Positions 6,487-8,326 of a stretch of 8,326 bases of DNA are shown piece after piece (the first letter of the stretch is position 1; each line of letters begins with the position of its first letter). The DNA comes from Acetobacteraceae bacterium (GTDB lineage Bacteria > Pseudomonadota > Alphaproteobacteria > Acetobacterales > Acetobacteraceae). The notes beneath the pieces were generated by a model. That model searched no databases and was not told the origin of the DNA. It worked only from the letters and a program-made list of their open reading frames with translations. The DNA lies in NCBI GenBank assembly GCA_947478535.1, contig CANJXD010000238.1:1-8326 (forward strand), written 5' to 3'. The position numbers and the translations under genes are program-made.

Positions 6487-6503
6487 TTGTTCGGACAAAT
6501 TTG
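6487..6503 (+). promoter_or_regulatory. Probable GntR-type operator in the divergent dctP/decarboxylase region
   Basis: Plus strand: TTGTTCGGACAAATTTG, differing from the element at 2574-2590 in one base of 17. The dyad TTGTTCGGACAA has one mismatched pair, so it may bind more weakly than the perfect copy. It lies 61 bases before the dctP ATG on one side and 36 bases before the GTG start of the decarboxylase-family gene on the other, a place from which one regulator could control both directions. Confidence 0.65.
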
Positions 6504-6515
6504 CGGGCCGAGAAT
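6487..6515 (+). promoter_or_regulatory. Candidate promoter for the decarboxylase/crotonase pair
   Basis: TTGTTC (6487-6492) and GAGAAT (6510-6515) are spaced by exactly 17 bases and match the sigma-70 consensus at 3 of 6 and 4 of 6 positions. The -35 would lie inside the operator, so a bound regulator would block it. Transcription would begin near 6522, leaving a short leader with GGAG before GTG 6540. The match is weak by sequence; position and operator overlap support it. Confidence 0.35.
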
Positions 6516-6539
6516 GCCCCCCTGCACGGAGACGCGACG

Positions 6540-6905
6540 GTGGCGGAGGCGGAAGACCATTTCGGCGGCACGATCGGCGGCGTGCCGGATAGCGTGGCAT
6601 TGCTGCGCCGTCATGCGCCGGAAGCCTTTGCCGCCTACCTCAAGGCGCGAGAGGCTGCGTATCGCTCGCCGGAGGCCGGTGGCCACCTGCCGCTGGCACA
6701 GAAGGAACTGGTCTTCATCGTCCTCGATGTCGCGGCGGGCCACGTCGAAGGCGCGCTCGCCCATGCTGAGGCCGGGCTGCGCGCAGGATTGACTGCGGGC
6801 CAGATCATGGAGGCGCTGTCCATCGCCATCCTCATCCACGGCCACCAGTGCTGGGCGAAGGCCGGCGCCGCCGTGATGAAGCGCGTCGAGGAACTGGCGC
6901 CATGA
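6540..6905 (+). CDS. Carboxymuconolactone decarboxylase (CMD)-family protein
   Basis: A 121-residue, mostly helical cytoplasmic protein of the CMD/AhpD fold. Start chosen at GTG 6540 because GGAG (6528-6531) lies 8 bases upstream; the in-frame ATG at 6447 would put the operator and candidate promoter inside the gene. Seen: GGVPDSVALLRRHAPEAF at 13-30, the central LPLAQKELVFIVLDVA at 50-65 and ALAHAEAGLRAGLTAGQIMEAL at 72-93, which carries the conserved H75 and E91 of the family's core helix. The CxxC redox pair of AhpD-type members is absent (the only cysteine is C104), so a peroxidase role is unlikely and a decarboxylase- or lactonase-like role is more plausible. It is first in a two-gene unit, its stop overlapping the crotonase start as ATGA, and divergent from the TRAP operon under a shared operator. 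Substrate unknown. Confidence 0.83.
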   Translation: MAEAEDHFGGTIGGVPDSVALLRRHAPEAFAAYLKAREAAYRSPEAGGHLPLAQKELVFIVLDVAAGHVEGALAHAEAGLRAGLTAGQIMEALSIAILIHGHQCWAKAGAAVMKRVEELAP

Positions 6906-7669
6906 CCGGCCGCATCCGCCTCGACCGCGAAGGCGCTGTCGCGCGCCTCGTCATTGACCAACCCGCGCGGCGCAATGCGATGACGCGCGCGATGTGGCAG
7001 GCGCTGCCCGCCCTGGTCGCTGAAGCCGCGGCCGATGACGGTGTCGCGCTGTTGCGGCTGGAAGGGGAGGGCGCGCATTTCTGCGGCGGCGCCGACATCG
7101 CCGAGTTCGCCGAGACCTATGCGACGGCGGAGACCACCGCCGCCGCCAATGCCGCCATCGCCGCCGCGGTGGACGCCATCGCCACCTTCCCGAAGCCCGC
7201 CATCGCCACCATCCGTGGCGCCTGTGTCGGCGGTGGCGTGGCGCTCGCGCTGGCCTGCGACCTGCGGATCGCGACGGCCGAGGCACGCTTCGCGGTGACG
7301 CCGGCGAAGCTCGGCCTGATTTACAGCCACGGTGATACGCTGCGCCTGATGCGCGCGGTGGGCGCGCCGATGGCGCGGGACCTGCTGTTCACGGGCAGGC
7401 TCATCGAGGCATCGGAAGCGCTGCGCATCGGCTTGGTGCAGCGCCTGGCGACGGCGGAGGACCAGGACGCCGCCTGCGCCGCGCTCGCCACCACCTCGCG
7501 CCCCGCCTTGCGCGCCATCAAGGCGATGATCGGCGCCATCGAGGGTGGTGCCACCGCCGAAACGCCGGGCCTCGCCGCGCTGTTCCAGGATGCCTTCGCC
7601 GGCGCGGACTTTCGCGAAGGCTACGACGCCTTCCTCGCCAAACGCCCACCCGCCTTCAGGGCGCGGTGA
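6902..7669 (+). CDS. Crotonase/enoyl-CoA hydratase-family protein lacking both usual catalytic glutamates
   Basis: A 255-residue cytoplasmic enzyme of the crotonase superfamily, acting on acyl-CoA thioesters. Start ATG 6902 overlaps the preceding stop (ATGA), with GAGGA 9 bases upstream. The two oxyanion-hole segments are intact: HFCGGADIAEF at 59-69 and RGACVGGGVALALACD at 105-120. The positions of the hydratase glutamates are changed: the first (E144 of the rat enzyme, after GGG) is A114, and the second (E164) aligns with P134 in VTPAKLGL. Nearby S142, H143 and D145 (IYSHGDTLRL) could supply other chemistry. It is therefore probably not a standard enoyl-CoA hydratase; isomerase, decarboxylase or hydrolase activity is possible. 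Its pairing with a CMD-family gene suggests consecutive steps in one pathway. The 3' end overlaps the convergent amidase by 14 bp. Superfamily firm, reaction open. Confidence 0.88.
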   Translation: MTGRIRLDREGAVARLVIDQPARRNAMTRAMWQALPALVAEAAADDGVALLRLEGEGAHFCGGADIAEFAETYATAETTAAANAAIAAAVDAIATFPKPAIATIRGACVGGGVALALACDLRIATAEARFAVTPAKLGLIYSHGDTLRLMRAVGAPMARDLLFTGRLIEASEALRIGLVQRLATAEDQDAACAALATTSRPALRAIKAMIGAIEGGATAETPGLAALFQDAFAGADFREGYDAFLAKRPPAFRAR

Positions 7670-8326
7670 GCGTCATGGCAAGGCCGGTGATCCGCGCTTC
7701 CTCATAGGGCCGGCCGACGCATTGCAGCGAGGCCGGCAGCCCTTCCGCCGCCCAGGGAAAGGCGATGGCCGGCAGCCCCGCGATATTGGCGATGGCGCAG
7801 AAATCCGCCTGATCATGCGGCGTCTTCGAGCCATGTGCGAAGGCCCGCTGCGGCGCCGTCGGCATCAGCAGCGCATCGCAGGAATCGAGCGCGCGCAGCA
7901 CGCCTGCCTTCACCGCGCTCAACTGAAACATCGCCCGGGCAAGGCGGATGCCGTTGAGCTTGCGCCCGTAATCCAGGGCGGCGCGGAAGCCGGGGGACGC
8001 GGCGGCGGGATCGTCGATCAGCGCTTCATGTAGCGCCGCCGCCTCGGCCTCGATCAGCAGCAGCCCGGCCCGGCGCGCGGCCGTCGGGTCCCAGTCCCGC
8101 ACCGCGATGGCGGTGACGAGCGCGCCGCCATCCCGCAGCTTCGCCACCGCCGCATCCCACGCCTGGCGCAGCGCGGGGTCCATGGTCGCGTCAAGCACGG
8201 GTTGCGGCAGGCCGATGCGAAGTCCGTGCAGCGTCGCTTTCGCCTTCGGCAGCGCGTGCCACCCGGACGGCGCGGGGCGGGAGGCGGGGTCGGAGGGATC
8301 CTCCGACACCATCGCCTCCAGGCCCA
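7656..8326 (-). CDS. Amidase signature family protein, C-terminal part (start beyond the right edge)
   Basis: About 223 residues of the C-terminal region of an amidase-signature hydrolase, a family that cleaves amides with a Ser-cisSer-Lys triad. The triad lies in the missing N-terminal part, so activity cannot be judged. Seen: EAMVSEDPSDPASRP at the visible start (the usual DP-DP stretch before the variable half), LHGLRIGLPQ, DALLMPTAP about two thirds along, and the conserved close NIAGLPAIAFP followed by EGLPASLQCVGRPYEEA. The frame is open to the right edge, so the internal ATG at 8312 is not the start. It is convergent with the crotonase gene, overlapping its stop by 14 bp, and so belongs to a separate transcript. 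It could release an acid that feeds the neighbouring pathway, or be unrelated. Family call firm; substrate unknown. Confidence 0.9.
   Translation of the reverse strand, partial: GLEAMVSEDPSDPASRPAPSGWHALPKAKATLHGLRIGLPQPVLDATMDPALRQAWDAAVAKLRDGGALVTAIAVRDWDPTAARRAGLLLIEAEAAALHEALIDDPAAASPGFRAALDYGRKLNGIRLARAMFQLSAVKAGVLRALDSCDALLMPTAPQRAFAHGSKTPHDQADFCAIANIAGLPAIAFPWAAEGLPASLQCVGRPYEEARITGLAMTLTAP

Noticed and set aside
5421..6905. A 494-codon plus-strand frame running antisense to dctP and into the CMD-family gene
   Set aside because: Only its last 121 codons are a recognisable protein. The rest mirrors dctP, is rich in His/Arg/Gly and is a by-product of GC-rich codon bias.

Overview
The window is GC-rich, densely packed bacterial DNA with codon use and protein families typical of an alphaproteobacterium. 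An Acetobacteraceae/Roseomonas-like genome is my best guess, from the family mix (a Tat-exported TRAP solute-binding protein, MaoC, carboxymuconolactone-decarboxylase and crotonase enzymes, an amidase). This is inference, as there is no rRNA or marker gene to fix it. I see no tRNA, CRISPR array, insertion sequence or phage gene.

Layout. (1) Bases 1-486, minus: the 5' part of an AzgA-like NCS2 purine permease, divergent from (2) a small multidrug resistance protein of the guanidinium-exporter (Gdx/SugE) type at 561-875, plus. (3) At 1071-2038, plus: a 64-residue secreted protein with a strong ribosome binding site, followed by an outer-membrane beta-barrel-like protein that has a clear signal peptide but no ATG/GTG/TTG start; it seems to begin at a CTG overlapping the previous stop. 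(4) At 2032-2550, minus: a MaoC-fold acyl-CoA hydratase. (5) At 2610-6425, minus: a tightly coupled transport operon, TRAP binding protein (dctP), small permease (dctQ), large permease (dctM), then a second, unrelated transporter of the bile acid:sodium symporter type. (6) At 6540-7669, plus, divergent from dctP: a carboxymuconolactone-decarboxylase-family protein and a crotonase-family protein with a 4-base overlap. (7) At 7656 to the right edge, minus: the C-terminal part of an amidase.

The most informative non-coding signal is a 17-bp element, CAAATTTGTCCGRACAA on the minus strand. It occurs twice: just upstream of the MaoC gene (2574-2590) and between dctP and the divergent decarboxylase/crotonase pair (6487-6503). 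It contains TTGTCCGGACAA, a dyad of the type bound by GntR/FCD-family repressors. This ties regions 4, 5 and 6 into one likely regulon: uptake of an organic acid by the TRAP system and its processing through CoA esters. The regulator and any CoA ligase/transferase or lyase are not in the window, so the substrate is open; the MaoC subfamily makes a C5 branched dicarboxylate (itaconate/mesaconate type) one candidate.

Other points of note: dctP reads 40 codons into dctQ, apparently because a GTGA stop/start overlap has become GTGT; the crotonase lacks both usual catalytic glutamates; and two convergent gene pairs overlap at their 3' ends (7 and 14 bp) with no terminator between them.
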